A stretch of DNA of 64,000 nt from Caballeronia udeis. Its GTDB lineage: Bacteria > Pseudomonadota > Gammaproteobacteria > Burkholderiales > Burkholderiaceae. Shown here piece by piece: positions 51,624-60,490 of the stretch (position 1 is its first letter; each line of letters starts with the position of its first letter). Location: assembly GCF_001544555.2 (NCBI RefSeq), contig NZ_FCOK02000038.1:20208-84207 (forward strand). The letters run 5' to 3'. Below the pieces are notes generated by a model. That model did no database searches. It saw nothing but the letters and a program-made list of their open reading frames with translations, and was not told the DNA's origin. The position numbers and the translations under genes are program-made.

Positions 51624-53180
51624 TTATGCGCTCACGCTGAAAATCGCGAGCGCGTCTTTCAGCGACTTCGCCTGATCTTCCAGCGATTGCGCAGCCGCCG
51701 CGGCTTCTTCCACCAGCGCAGCGTTCCGTTGCGTGACGCCGTCCATTTGCGTGACGGCGGTAGCGACCTGGCTGATACCGCGGCTTTGCTCGCCGGACGC
51801 CGCCGAGATCTCGCCCATGATGCTGGTCACGCGCTGAACGGCCTGCGTGATCTGCGTCATTGTCGTGCCTGCTTCTCCCACCAGCCCCGAGCCTGCATTC
51901 ACCCGCTCCACCGATGTATCGATCAAACCCTTGATCTCTTTTGCCGCGCTCGACGAACGTTGCGCGAGGCTGCGCACTTCGCCGGCCACGACCGCGAATC
52001 CGCGGCCTTCCTCACCGGCACGCGCAGCTTCCACGGCCGCGTTGAGCGCCAGGATGTTGGTCTGGAATGCAATCCCTTCGATGATCGTAATGATGTCCGC
52101 GATCTTCGCCGAACTCTGCGAGATATCGGCCATGGTCGAGATCACGTTGTTGACTACCGCGCTCCCGTGGCTTGCAATGGTCGATGCGTTCGCGGCAAGC
52201 GTGGTCGCCTGGCTGGCGTTGTCCGCGTTGCGTTGAACGGTGCCGCTGATCTGCTCCATGCTCGCCGCCGTTTCCTGCAAGGACGCCGCTTGCTGCTCGG
52301 TGCGTGCCGACAGGTCGATGTTGCCCGACGCAATCTCGCCGGCCGCAACAGTAATCGATTCCGCTGAATGCCGGATGTGTCGCACGGTCGTCGCGAGTTC
52401 GGTCTGCATGCGGCGCAACGCGCCTTGCAACTGGCCCATTTCGTTATCGCTTTCCACAATGATCGGGGTATGCAGATCACCGCCGGCAATGCGCTCGAAG
52501 TCGGCGGCCATCGCCGTGATCGGTTTTACGACCAGACGCGTCAACGCAACCCTGACGGTGATACCGATCACCAGCGCCAGCAGCGCGCAGGCGACCAGTA
52601 CCGTATTCACGATGTCGGCGGTGGTTTGCGCCCCTTCGAAACGCTGCTGGGCACGCGACGATACATAGCCGAGCAAGGGCTGCGAAAGCTGGTCGAACTG
52701 GTTGTAGAGCGGACTGCTGAACTGCATCTGGATGCGCTTGTACGCATCAAAGTCCTTCGCTTCGAGCGCGTCGAACTCCGGCATGATGCCCTTTTGCATC
52801 ATCGCGGCATGCTTGGCGGCAGCGTCGGTAATGAGCCCCTGCGCGTCGCCCGGTACCGGCAACGCGGCGAATGCATCCCACTGCTTTTGCGATTCACTGC
52901 AGTATTCGTGGGCCGTGGCCAGTTGTTTTGCGGCGTCGTCGGCCTTGTTGTCAGCAATCAGCGATTCATACCGGTTCTTCGCGGAGCGGCAGCGCAACAG
53001 CAATTCGGAACTGCGGGTCAGCGCGGTGCTGCCCGCCAGATCGTGCTCGTACATGCCGCTAAGCGCGTGGTTGGCGCGGCCCAGCGAAACAAATGCACAC
53101 GTTCCGACAACGAGTACGAGCAAGACAAACACGCTTGTCGCAAGGGTCAAGCCTGTCTTGATTGAAAGATTCCTAAGCAC
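51624..53180 (-). CDS. Methyl-accepting chemotaxis protein
   Basis: The 518-residue receptor (GTG start at 53180 with GAGGT upstream) has TM1 at ~12-32, a four-helix-bundle periplasmic sensor of about 150 residues, and TM2 near 190-210. A HAMP domain follows (RLVVKPITAMAADFERIAGGDLHTPI), then the signalling domain with the conserved hairpin tip ERGFAVVAGEVRSLAQRSSSAAKEI. The C-terminus lacks a CheR/CheB-tethering NWETF pentapeptide. Its promoter carries the same AT-rich site as the amidohydrolase/MFS operon next door, suggesting it senses that operon's substrate. Confidence 0.93.
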   Translation of the reverse strand: MLRNLSIKTGLTLATSVFVLLVLVVGTCAFVSLGRANHALSGMYEHDLAGSTALTRSSELLLRCRSAKNRYESLIADNKADDAAKQLATAHEYCSESQKQWDAFAALPVPGDAQGLITDAAAKHAAMMQKGIMPEFDALEAKDFDAYKRIQMQFSSPLYNQFDQLSQPLLGYVSSRAQQRFEGAQTTADIVNTVLVACALLALVIGITVRVALTRLVVKPITAMAADFERIAGGDLHTPIIVESDNEMGQLQGALRRMQTELATTVRHIRHSAESITVAAGEIASGNIDLSARTEQQAASLQETAASMEQISGTVQRNADNASQATTLAANASTIASHGSAVVNNVISTMADISQSSAKIADIITIIEGIAFQTNILALNAAVEAARAGEEGRGFAVVAGEVRSLAQRSSSAAKEIKGLIDTSVERVNAGSGLVGEAGTTMTQITQAVQRVTSIMGEISAASGEQSRGISQVATAVTQMDGVTQRNAALVEEAAAAAQSLEDQAKSLKDALAIFSVSA

Positions 53181-53203
53181 TGTCCGTCGACCTCATTGAT
53201 ATG

Positions 53204-53217
53204 AACATATAGATGTT
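53204..53217 (-). promoter_or_regulatory. AT-rich palindrome upstream of the chemoreceptor
   Basis: AACATATAGATGTT differs at one base from the core of the site at 55431-55444. It lies 24 bases before the chemoreceptor start, so it may overlap the promoter. Confidence 0.55.
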
Positions 53218-53267
53218 TAACGGACCGAAAGCGCGAGACTTGAGGGTTTTTTTCTTGCTTCCAATGA

Positions 53268-54101
53268 CTAGCTAAAGTGGAACAGTTCCGCGGGCGTGTC
53301 GATCAACACGGCCTGCCGATGGGACTCGTCAGCGACAAGGCGATACAGGTCGTGCAGCGCGTGTCGTGGATTGCACACGTGTTCGAACTGGGTATGCGGC
53401 CAGTCGGTGCCCCAGAGCAGGCGGTCGACGCCGAAGGCGGGCAGCAATTCGGACCATGCGTTCGCGCTCGTGGCGAAGGTGGCTTCGGGATTCGCTGGTT
53501 TCGCACTCACCCGATACCCCGCCGATACCTTGACCCACACGCGCCGCGTCTGGCCCAGCAAGATCAGGTATGCGAAGCCGGGGTCGCTGACGCCGAGCAC
53601 GGGATCGAAACGCCCGAAATGATCGATCACGATCCGCACGCCGCTTGCCAGCAACGCGGGGATCACATGGTGCAAGCGGCCTGCGTCGATCTGCATTTCG
53701 AGGTGCCAGTCGAGCGCGACCATGCGCGACAGCAGTGCGGTCCAGTGTTGATCGGTGAAATCGGGCAGTTGGGTGCCGATCAGGTTGGCGCGGATACCCG
53801 CCACCCCCCGCGCATGCCAATCGTCGATAAACCCGAGCGCGTTGGCCGGATCGGCCATGACGACGCCGCGCAACTGCTGCGGATGCGTGTCGAGGCACGC
53901 GAGCAGATAGCTGTTGTCGAAGCCGAGGAAGCTGGGCTGGATCAGCACGCCATGCGACATCCCGATGCTCGCAAGCATGGCGCGGTAGCGATCGAGCGTG
54001 GCGTCGTAGGCCGGCGCATAACGCCGGCCGGGAGCGAGCGGCAGGTTCCGCGTGAAGACGTGGGCGTGCGAATCAATACCGGTGACGAGACTGTCGTTCA
54101 T
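53268..54101 (-). CDS. Amidohydrolase_2-family hydrolase (TIM barrel), lactonase-like
   Basis: The ATG at 54101 gives 277 residues. GIDSHAHVF carries the metal-binding HxH; later metal/catalytic candidates are the His of DHFGRFDP and the Asp of LWGTDWPHTQFE. It belongs to the group of 2-pyrone-4,6-dicarboxylate lactonase and 4-sulfomuconolactone hydrolase. It lies six bases after the MFS gene, forming an import-hydrolysis pair for a lactone or ring-fission product. Confidence 0.88.
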   Translation of the reverse strand: MNDSLVTGIDSHAHVFTRNLPLAPGRRYAPAYDATLDRYRAMLASIGMSHGVLIQPSFLGFDNSYLLACLDTHPQQLRGVVMADPANALGFIDDWHARGVAGIRANLIGTQLPDFTDQHWTALLSRMVALDWHLEMQIDAGRLHHVIPALLASGVRIVIDHFGRFDPVLGVSDPGFAYLILLGQTRRVWVKVSAGYRVSAKPANPEATFATSANAWSELLPAFGVDRLLWGTDWPHTQFEHVCNPRHALHDLYRLVADESHRQAVLIDTPAELFHFS

Positions 54102-54107
54102 CACGGT

Positions 54108-55355
54108 CTATGCCGGAGCGTCTTCACTGAGCGTGCGCCCGCGCGTTTCGGGCAGCATCATCACGCTGACGGCGACGATTGCGTACGCGAAAGCCGCGTC
54201 CACGCCGATCGCGAATCCGAGTGAATACTGCGCGGCCAGATGTCCCACCATGACGGGGAATCCCGCCGACACGACCCGGCCGAAGTTATAGCAAAACCCC
54301 ACCCCGGTACCACGCGTGCCGCGTGGATAGAGTTCGTTGAACAGCGCGCCCATGCTGGCTGGAATGCCGGCGGCGAAAAAACCGAGCGGGAAGCCGAGCG
54401 CGAGCATCGCGTGATTGGAGAGCGGCACGAACAGGTAGACGACGACTGTCCCCACGCAGCATACGGAGAACAGCAGGATGGTCTGGCGGCGCCCGATCCG
54501 GTCGAGCAACTGCGACGCGGCCAGGCAGCCGAAGAAAAACGCCGCAATGATCACCGCCAGATAACCGCCGGTACTGAGCACCGAAAGATGACGCTCGGTC
54601 TTCAGGTAGGTGGGCAGCCACGTGGTCAGGGCTGAATACCCGCCATGCGCGCCCACGCCCAGCAGGCCGCCGATGAGCGTCATGCGTATGACGTCTGGCG
54701 CGAAGATCGACAGAAGCGGCGTGCGCGCTTTCGCGTCCGTCAGTGCCGCCTCCGTGCGCGCGGGCGCCACGGGTTCCTTCACATTGCGGCGGATGTAGAT
54801 GATCAGGAGCGCGGGCAAGATGCCGATGCCGAACATCACTCGCCACCCTATATCAGGCGACATGAACGAAAACACGGTCGCGTAGAGCAGCACCGCCGCG
54901 GCCCAGCCGACGGCCCACGCACTTTGCACGGCGCCCATCGCCTTGCCGCGATGCTCGTTGCGGATGGTCTCGGCCATCAGCACCGCGCCCGCTGCCCATT
55001 CGCCGCCGAAGCCAAAACCCTGCAGTGCTTTCAACACGATGAACTGCGGATAATTCTGCGCAAACGCTGACAGCAACGTGAAGACGGAGAAAAAGACGAC
55101 GGTGACCTGCAAGGTTTTCACACGGCCGTAACGGTCCGCTGCCGCACCGCAGATCCAGCCGCCCAGCGCGGATGCCACCAGCGTGACGCCGCTCACCAGA
55201 CCTGCCTGGGTCTTGCTGATGCCCCATTCCGCAATGATCGCCGGGATGACAAGACTGAACATCTGGACATCGAGGGCGTCCAGCGCCCAACCGCCGAAAC
55301 ACGCCCAGAACGTGTATCGCTCACCTTTAGAAACCTGCCGGTACCAGGAAAACAT
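54108..55355 (-). CDS. MFS organic-acid importer
   Basis: The protein has 415 residues with 12 hydrophobic segments. TM1 starts YTFWACFGGWALDALDVQMFSLVIP, with a charged DALDVQ typical of the sialate/lactate/aromatic acid importers, and motif A is GAAADRYGRVKTLQV. The middle loop (VAPARTEAALTDAKARTP) is short. It is the first gene of a two-gene operon with the amidohydrolase. The promoter contains a 40-base palindromic region. Confidence 0.9.
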   Translation of the reverse strand: MFSWYRQVSKGERYTFWACFGGWALDALDVQMFSLVIPAIIAEWGISKTQAGLVSGVTLVASALGGWICGAAADRYGRVKTLQVTVVFFSVFTLLSAFAQNYPQFIVLKALQGFGFGGEWAAGAVLMAETIRNEHRGKAMGAVQSAWAVGWAAAVLLYATVFSFMSPDIGWRVMFGIGILPALLIIYIRRNVKEPVAPARTEAALTDAKARTPLLSIFAPDVIRMTLIGGLLGVGAHGGYSALTTWLPTYLKTERHLSVLSTGGYLAVIIAAFFFGCLAASQLLDRIGRRQTILLFSVCCVGTVVVYLFVPLSNHAMLALGFPLGFFAAGIPASMGALFNELYPRGTRGTGVGFCYNFGRVVSAGFPVMVGHLAAQYSLGFAIGVDAAFAYAIVAVSVMMLPETRGRTLSEDAPA

Positions 55356-55417
55356 CGAGTCTCCGTGCGTCTTTGTCTGCTTGAATAAATGAGGCGTGCC
55401 GAGATTGACGACTGATC

Positions 55418-55457
55418 AACCAATCGTTAAAACATATATATGTTTATATGAATGGTT
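55418..55457 (-). promoter_or_regulatory. Extended palindrome upstream of the MFS/amidohydrolase operon
   Basis: The 16-bp perfect palindrome AAACATATATATGTTT (55430-55445) is framed by AACCA (55418-55422) and TGGTT (55453-55457), all symmetric about the same centre. It begins 62 bases upstream of the MFS start codon. The core recurs before the chemoreceptor gene. Confidence 0.65.
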
Positions 55458-55728
55458 TGTTCGTGGGATAGGTGTTTACCCGTTATCGGCAGATGGCGTT
55501 CAGACTTTAGACGGAGTTTTTGACAGTTTGCGCGTTGAGCCGAGCATGGTGTGCACGGTTTCGGCCAGCCTGCCTACGGCCTCGTGGTCCGTGCGGAAGT
55601 CCGGCCGTGGCTCTAGTTTTAATGACCTTTTTGGATCTATGAATGGTGCCTGCACCAATTTATTCTGCGTGCAGCTTCCGCCCGCCGAAGCATGCACCAT
55701 CAACCGTCAACTGGAGCAGACACCCGAT
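55458..55728. other. Non-coding stretch before the second GNAT gene
   Basis: An open frame crosses this stretch from 55396 but has no recognisable domain, and the GNAT gene has its own ATG with GGAG upstream at 55729. I see no other feature here. Confidence 0.45.
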
Positions 55729-56229
55729 ATGACCGAAGCCATCCACGTGCGCCCCGTTGAGTTATCCGATTTCGCCGCTTGGAAACCGCTCTGGGATGGC
55801 TACAACGCCTTCTATGGCCGCCATGGCGAAACGGCTTTACCGCATGAGATTACCCGGATGACGTGGTCACGTTTCTTTGATGCCTATGAGCCCATGCATG
55901 CGCTGGTCGCGGAAAGCGCCGGAGAGTTGATCGGGCTCACGCATTTTCTGTTTCATCGAAGCACGATTCAACTGGGGCCGAGTTGTTTTCTGCAGGACCT
56001 GTTTACAGCGGAGGCTGCACGAGGAAAGGGCGTGGGCCGCAAGCTGATCAACGGGGTTTATCAACACGCGCAGAACTCAGGCGTGGAACGCGTGTATTGG
56101 CACACGCGGGAGACCAACACCACGGCGATGCAACTCTACGACAAGGTCGCCGAAAAGCAAGGGTCCGTGGTGTATCGCAAGCATTTTCAGACGATATGGC
56201 CTGCAGGCTCGCCCCATCGGGTTGTTTAG
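55729..56229 (+). CDS. GNAT-family N-acetyltransferase
   Basis: The start is the ATG at 55729 behind GGAG. The 166-residue protein has HVRPVELSDFAAWKPLWDGYNAFYGR at the N-terminus, LQDLFTAEAARGKGVGRKLINGVYQHA (acetyl-CoA pyrophosphate loop, ~residue 90-100) and VYWHTRETNTTAMQLYDKVAEKQG. This set is the signature of the E. coli YhdJ-unrelated, spermidine/diamine-like acetyltransferase group of environmental Proteobacteria. The stop overlaps the convergent DinB gene stop by four bases. Confidence 0.88.
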   Translation: MTEAIHVRPVELSDFAAWKPLWDGYNAFYGRHGETALPHEITRMTWSRFFDAYEPMHALVAESAGELIGLTHFLFHRSTIQLGPSCFLQDLFTAEAARGKGVGRKLINGVYQHAQNSGVERVYWHTRETNTTAMQLYDKVAEKQGSVVYRKHFQTIWPAGSPHRVV

Positions 56230-56747
56230 GCTAGCCCTCTCTCCGCGAGGCGTTGGTAGAAGAGCAGATCGAGCTCCGGCGCGCGTCCGGTGAGACCGGT
56301 CAGCAGCGCATGCACCTGACCCCGGTGATGCGTCTGGTGATTGAACCAGTGCGCCAGTGCAGGCGCGAGAGGTTGAGTGATTGCTTCCGGCGTGGAGACG
56401 CGCCGGTATGTGATCGCGCCTTCCATCGAAGTCTCGTCAAGCCCGGTTATATATCGCACGATCCGCGCGTCCTCCGCTTCACGCGCATGGCGCAGCGGCT
56501 CAAGCTGCTCGAAGAGGATTGCATCGAGCCGCTCGGGTGGATCACCCTCGCCGGTAAAGCGAAACATCCATACGCGGTCGGTCACGAGCAAGTGATTGAG
56601 CGTGCCATGAACCGACTTGAAAAACGCGCCGCGATCCGCGCGATAGTCGGCGTCGCCCAGGAGAGCGGCTGCTTCGAAGAGCCGGGTATTTGCCCATGCG
56701 TTGTAGCGCGCGAATGTGTCGAAGTGCTGTTTGAACAAGCCCTGCAT
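56226..56747 (-). CDS. DinB-family protein
   Basis: The protein has 173 residues, a four-helix bundle of the DinB/YfiT type. The three metal-binding histidines are in SVHGTLNHLLVTD (~residue 50) and HWFNHQTHHRGQVHALL (~135-143). Such proteins are metal-dependent and include bacillithiol and mycothiol transferases; Burkholderiaceae use glutathione instead, so its cofactor is unclear. It is a stand-alone gene convergent with a GNAT gene. Confidence 0.9.
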   Translation of the reverse strand: MQGLFKQHFDTFARYNAWANTRLFEAAALLGDADYRADRGAFFKSVHGTLNHLLVTDRVWMFRFTGEGDPPERLDAILFEQLEPLRHAREAEDARIVRYITGLDETSMEGAITYRRVSTPEAITQPLAPALAHWFNHQTHHRGQVHALLTGLTGRAPELDLLFYQRLAERGLA

Positions 56748-56826
56748 GTCGTCCCCCTTGCGGCTGCATGACGTTCGTACCGTACGGATATTAATATCGA
56801 TTTCAATTCATCAATGTGAGACTTCC

Positions 56827-56979
56827 ATGGCATGGATGACGGCGGCCGAGGCCTTGAGCGCGATGAACGTCCGTGCGCAGACGCTCTATGCGAACGTGAG
56901 TCGTGGAAAAATCCGCAGGAAGCCCGACAAGACAGACCCGCGCCGCAGCCTTTATCACCGGGACGATGTGTTGCGGCGC
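56827..56979 (+). pseudogene. N-terminal fragment of a citrate synthase-like gene
   Basis: The frame (AWMTAAEALSAMNVRAQTLYANVSRGKIRRKPD..PRRSLYHRDDVLR) is the N-terminal helix-turn-helix-type extension found in Betaproteobacterial citrate synthase-family proteins. The catalytic domain is missing: after about 50 residues the similarity ends at a junction with an unrelated LysR fragment in another frame. It is therefore a broken gene. Confidence 0.65.
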
Positions 56980-57389
56980 AGCACCCTCGTATCTGGATCG
57001 GCGGCCCGCGCCCAGGGAGCCAGACGACCAGCTGCGTCACGATTGCATCTGCTTCAGGCGGCTGACGACTCATCCGGTGTGGCATCCGCATCGCGACGGC
57101 AAGAACCGCACGGTCAGGATCACGGGACGGCTGGAGACGGACGATGCCGAGGCCGCTCTCCAGGCGGCGCTCGCGGGCACGGGCATCATCATGGCGGCTG
57201 ACTGGCTGGTGGCACGGGAACTGGCCGATGGCCGGCTGGTGCCGGTGCTGACGGACTGGACCGTGAGTGGGGCGTCGGGGGGGCGGCGTGGTCCGGCCTT
57301 CGGTTCAACATGAGCCGGCGAAGACCCGCGCGGTCGTGGATTGGGTGCTGGGTGTGTTCGCCGATCCGCCGTGGCAGGAGCCACGCTAG
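56980..57389 (+). pseudogene. C-terminal fragment of a LysR-family regulator with a frameshift
   Basis: From about 56980 the third frame reads PSYLDRRPAPREPDDQLRHDCICF...PVWHPHRDGKNRTVRITGR...AALAGTGIIMAADWLVARELADGRLVPVLTDW, the C-terminal half of a LysR effector domain. At the seven-G run 57277-57283 the frame shifts by one base. It then continues VQHEPAKTRAVVDWVLGVFADPPW to a stop at 57387, the usual LysR tail. The DNA-binding half is absent, and the piece is joined to a citrate synthase fragment. Confidence 0.7.
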
Positions 57390-57474
57390 GCGGCGACAGG
57401 ATCTACAGAGCGCGGCGTGCAGGAGAGAAGGCATTGAGGCCAATGCCCGTTGTTCATCCGCCGTCTCTCTGGAT

Positions 57475-57768
57475 TTACGCCGCGGTTCGGTTGAACGCGT
57501 TCGGACGGGCTCGCTGGGCCAGGTCTTGTAATAACCGCTGCACGCGGTGTTGCTGCACGGCCACAAGGTTGTTCTCATTCACCAGGGCATGAAGCCGGCT
57601 TTCCCAGTAGCCCTGATCCATGCCGTGGACCGGTCTGGCCGGATTGGCACGCACGATGGTCCGGACCATGCGCTCAAGATGATCAAGTTGGCGATCAGCT
57701 AAACTTGCGGGCAGCAAGTTGCCGGGGACTCCCAGGTTAGGCCACGGTACTTTCTTTGACGTGCTCAT
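57475..57768 (-). CDS. Small hypothetical protein
   Basis: The 97-residue protein is mostly helical and basic, with QLDHLERMVRTIVRANPARPVHGMDQGYWESRLHALVNENNLVAVQQHRVQRLLQDLAQRA. The frame has codon use like real genes and an amphipathic C-terminal half, but I do not recognise a family. The ribosome-binding site is weak (GAG). It lies next to the gene fragments at 56827-57389, so it may be the intact part of a decaying or recently inserted segment. Confidence 0.55.
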   Translation of the reverse strand: MSTSKKVPWPNLGVPGNLLPASLADRQLDHLERMVRTIVRANPARPVHGMDQGYWESRLHALVNENNLVAVQQHRVQRLLQDLAQRARPNAFNRTAA

Positions 57769-58125
57769 TTGCTGATATCTCGTCGTGTTTCGCTGAGCTT
57801 CTCAGGAAGGGTGCTGCGATCAATTTGTCCGGACATCGCCGGCCAGGCCGCTCGCCTCGCCAGTGAAAACGGCGGTGAACGAGGGTGGCGGTCCCGTTTC
57901 CGGTACTACGGTCCTTTGATGGAAAAAGCCTGCAATTCCAGCTCGCAATGCCGTAAACCAACCATGCCCTCTCCACATTACAGAATGGACAGCGATGCTA
58001 TTGATGTGAAGATATACCACGGGTTTAACCGGGCTTGACCGTGTGTCTCAGTTCTCAAAATAAATTGTTCACCGCGTCCCACGCAGGATGGAATGGCTTT
58101 TTTGGGGCGCCATCAGGTACTCAAC
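57769..58125. other. Non-coding gap before the AraC gene
   Basis: No convincing gene on either strand in about 350 bases. An open frame starting at 58093 is continuous with the AraC gene and would add 11 residues; the promoter must lie here. No clear operator was seen. Confidence 0.45.
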
Positions 58126-59187
58126 ATGTCTTCGAATACCGATCGGGACGGACTCGCTGAAGCTGCTGCGGACAATCCCATCGTCCGCAGCAGCTTCAGC
58201 ACGTACGCGTCGGAGTTGAACCAGCAGATGCTCGCCTGGCGGGATCGCGTCGGGCATATCGTGGATGTCCTGCCCTCGAAGGAGCAGATCGCCGGCGGCT
58301 TTCGCGGCCGTATCGACCGGTATTCGGTCGGCGATTTCGCCTTCACGGACACCGTTACCGACGCCATGACGCTTGAACGCTCGGTCGCGAGAGTGTCCAC
58401 CGACGAGCGGCGCAGCTACGCTTTCCACATCTTCGCGCAGGGGAAGATCGCCACGGAAATGGGCATGCAGAAGAAGCGCAGCACTGCGGATTCGACGGAG
58501 GGATTAATCGTTTTCGACCTGGACCAGCCGTTTCGCGTCGAGCGCTCCGGGTGCCACCTGTTGACGATGTTTATACCAAGAGACGTCGTCGAGGCCGCGT
58601 TCCCCGGCGCGGATTCCATTCATGGCCGCGTGGTCGAGCACGGAGCGCCGCTGACCCAGCTGGTGGTGAATCACGCGCTCGCGCTGAGCCGCGACCTGCC
58701 AAAAATGGGCGCGGCGCAGGCGGCGCATGAACTGGATGCCGGCGCGCAGTTGCTGCTCGCGGCGTTCCGGAAGCAGGCGAGTTTGACAGGCGACGCCCGT
58801 GCAGCCGTGCAGGCGGCCGTGATGAGCCAGGTGCGGCGGTATGTTGAAGCGAATCTCAACGAGCCGGATCTTTCGCCTTCGAGCGTGGTGGACGCGCTGC
58901 AATTGAAGCGCGCCACGATTTACCGCTGGTTCGAGCATGAGGGCGGACTAGGGGCGTATATCCGCAATCGTCGTTTGCGCGCGGCCGCCGACGAGCTGGT
59001 CCGATTCCCGCGCCTTCAGATCCTCGATATTGCCTTCGGGCTCGGTTTTAAAAGCGCGTCGGATTTCACGCGGGCGTTTCGCCGCGCTTACGGCATGAGT
59101 CCGCAAGACACGCGTGCTCGCGCGCTGGAGTTGCAGCGCGCGAGCAGGCTGGATCTGCTGTCGTCGTATGGGCCCGGCGGCAAATAG
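58126..59187 (+). CDS. AraC-family transcriptional regulator (AraC-binding-like N-terminal domain)
   Basis: The ATG at 58126 gives 353 residues; a start at 58093 is possible. The N-terminal ~220 residues include an AraC_binding_2-like segment (GGFRGRIDRYSVGDFAFTDTVTD...). The C-terminal ~100 residues contain two helix-turn-helix motifs (LSPSSVVDALQLKRATIYRWFEHEGGLGAYIRNRRLRAA and ILDIAFGLGFKSASDFTRAFRRAYGMSPQD). The first 25 codons contain a perfect 18-bp inverted repeat. No adjacent target operon is certain; the MFS gene that follows is convergent. Confidence 0.88.
   Translation: MSSNTDRDGLAEAAADNPIVRSSFSTYASELNQQMLAWRDRVGHIVDVLPSKEQIAGGFRGRIDRYSVGDFAFTDTVTDAMTLERSVARVSTDERRSYAFHIFAQGKIATEMGMQKKRSTADSTEGLIVFDLDQPFRVERSGCHLLTMFIPRDVVEAAFPGADSIHGRVVEHGAPLTQLVVNHALALSRDLPKMGAAQAAHELDAGAQLLLAAFRKQASLTGDARAAVQAAVMSQVRRYVEANLNEPDLSPSSVVDALQLKRATIYRWFEHEGGLGAYIRNRRLRAAADELVRFPRLQILDIAFGLGFKSASDFTRAFRRAYGMSPQDTRARALELQRASRLDLLSSYGPGGK
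58156..58200 (+). repeat. Perfect 18-bp inverted repeat in the 5' coding region of the AraC gene
   Basis: GCTGAAGCTGCTGCGGAC (58156-58173) pairs perfectly with 58183-58200 around a nine-base loop. It is inside codons 11-25. On the mRNA it forms a very stable hairpin starting about 30 bases after the start codon. Confidence 0.9.
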
Positions 59188-59215
59188 CACGTTGACCCGA
59201 TAACACGCTTTCCGC

Positions 59216-60490
59216 TCAGTCGAGCGTCCGTTCGGGGAAGCGCTGCAGCGCAAACAGCGTGACACACGTGGCGGCGATCAGATACCACGCGGGCATCATC
59301 GGGTTGCCGGTCACGGCGATCAGCCACGTGACGATGAGCGGCGAGAAGCCGCCGAAAATCGCCACGCCGAAGCTGTACATGATGGACAGCGCGGCGGCGC
59401 GATGCTGCGGCGCAAAGGCCTCCAGCATCATCACCGTGCTCGCGCCGGCGTTGCTGAGCGCGACCGCCACATAGCCCAGGATGATTAATAGCGCGGTGAC
59501 ATTGCCTACGCCCATCCTCAGGCCGAGGAAGGCCGGGTACGTCATCACCAGACAGATCACGAGCGCCAGGTACTGGATTGGTTTGCGCCTTGGCTGACGA
59601 TCGGCAATTTTGGCCAGCAGCGGGTTGACCACCAGGATCACGAGACCGGAGAGGCTGGCGGTCAGCAGGCTGATGACGGGCGGGCGATGCAGTGTCCGCA
59701 CCAGATAGCTCGGCATGTAGAACACCGTGATGTAGATGCCGATCGACGGCGCGGCCATCATCAAGGTTCCGTAGAAGAGCGGGCGGGCGTGTTCGGCGAA
59801 CAGGGCGGCGAGCCGGGGGCTTTTGGGGAGATCGACGACGACCGAAGGCATCCGCCGGCGCAAGTACCAGCCGACGGGGCCGATCAGTCCACCGAGCATG
59901 AACGGAATCCGCCATCCCCATTCCCGCATGTCGGCATGCGAGAGCCACGCGGTTGTGATCGCGCCGACCATCGCGGCGGCAAACGCGGCTGCGCCCTGGC
60001 TGGCGCCGCGCCAACTGGTGAGATAACAGCGGCGGTTGCGGGGCACAGATTCCATCAGCACGGCCGACGCCGGCCCGATCTCGCCGCCTGCCGCGAGTCC
60101 TTGCATGAGCCGCGCGAGAACGATCAATACCGTGGCAGCCGGGCCAATGGTGGCAACCGTCGGCAGGCATGCGAGCAGCCACGTGCCGAGTGTCATGAGC
60201 GCAAGCGACCACGCCATGCCGGCTTTCCGGCCCCGGCTGTTGGCGATCTGCCCGATGATCATGGCTCCGAGCGGACGCATGACGAAGCCCGCGCCAAAGG
60301 TGGCCAGCGACAGCAGCAGCGAGGACAGCGGGTTGTGCGACGGGAAGAAAAGTTTGCCGATGATGACGGCGGAGAAACTGTAGACCGTGAAGTCGTAGGC
60401 AACAAACGCGTTGCCGATGATGGTAGCCAGGACAATACGTGCTGGTTTGGCTGTCGGAGGGTGGGTCAGGTGATCTGCTGCGGGGTGCAT
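59216..60490 (-). CDS. MFS metabolite:proton symporter (MHS family)
   Basis: The 424-residue protein has 12 hydrophobic segments. The N-terminal TM1 segment TIIGNAFVAYDFTVYSFSAVIIGKLFFP and motif A GAMIIGQIANSRGRKAGMA are of the MHS (citrate/alpha-ketoglutarate/proline symporter) group. ARLMQGLAAGGEIGPASAVLMESVPRNRRCYLTSW is its strongest signature. It takes up organic acids or betaines with protons. Its position between two AraC genes, on the opposite strand, leaves its regulator undefined. Confidence 0.9.
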   Translation of the reverse strand: MHPAADHLTHPPTAKPARIVLATIIGNAFVAYDFTVYSFSAVIIGKLFFPSHNPLSSLLLSLATFGAGFVMRPLGAMIIGQIANSRGRKAGMAWSLALMTLGTWLLACLPTVATIGPAATVLIVLARLMQGLAAGGEIGPASAVLMESVPRNRRCYLTSWRGASQGAAAFAAAMVGAITTAWLSHADMREWGWRIPFMLGGLIGPVGWYLRRRMPSVVVDLPKSPRLAALFAEHARPLFYGTLMMAAPSIGIYITVFYMPSYLVRTLHRPPVISLLTASLSGLVILVVNPLLAKIADRQPRRKPIQYLALVICLVMTYPAFLGLRMGVGNVTALLIILGYVAVALSNAGASTVMMLEAFAPQHRAAALSIMYSFGVAIFGGFSPLIVTWLIAVTGNPMMPAWYLIAATCVTLFALQRFPERTLD

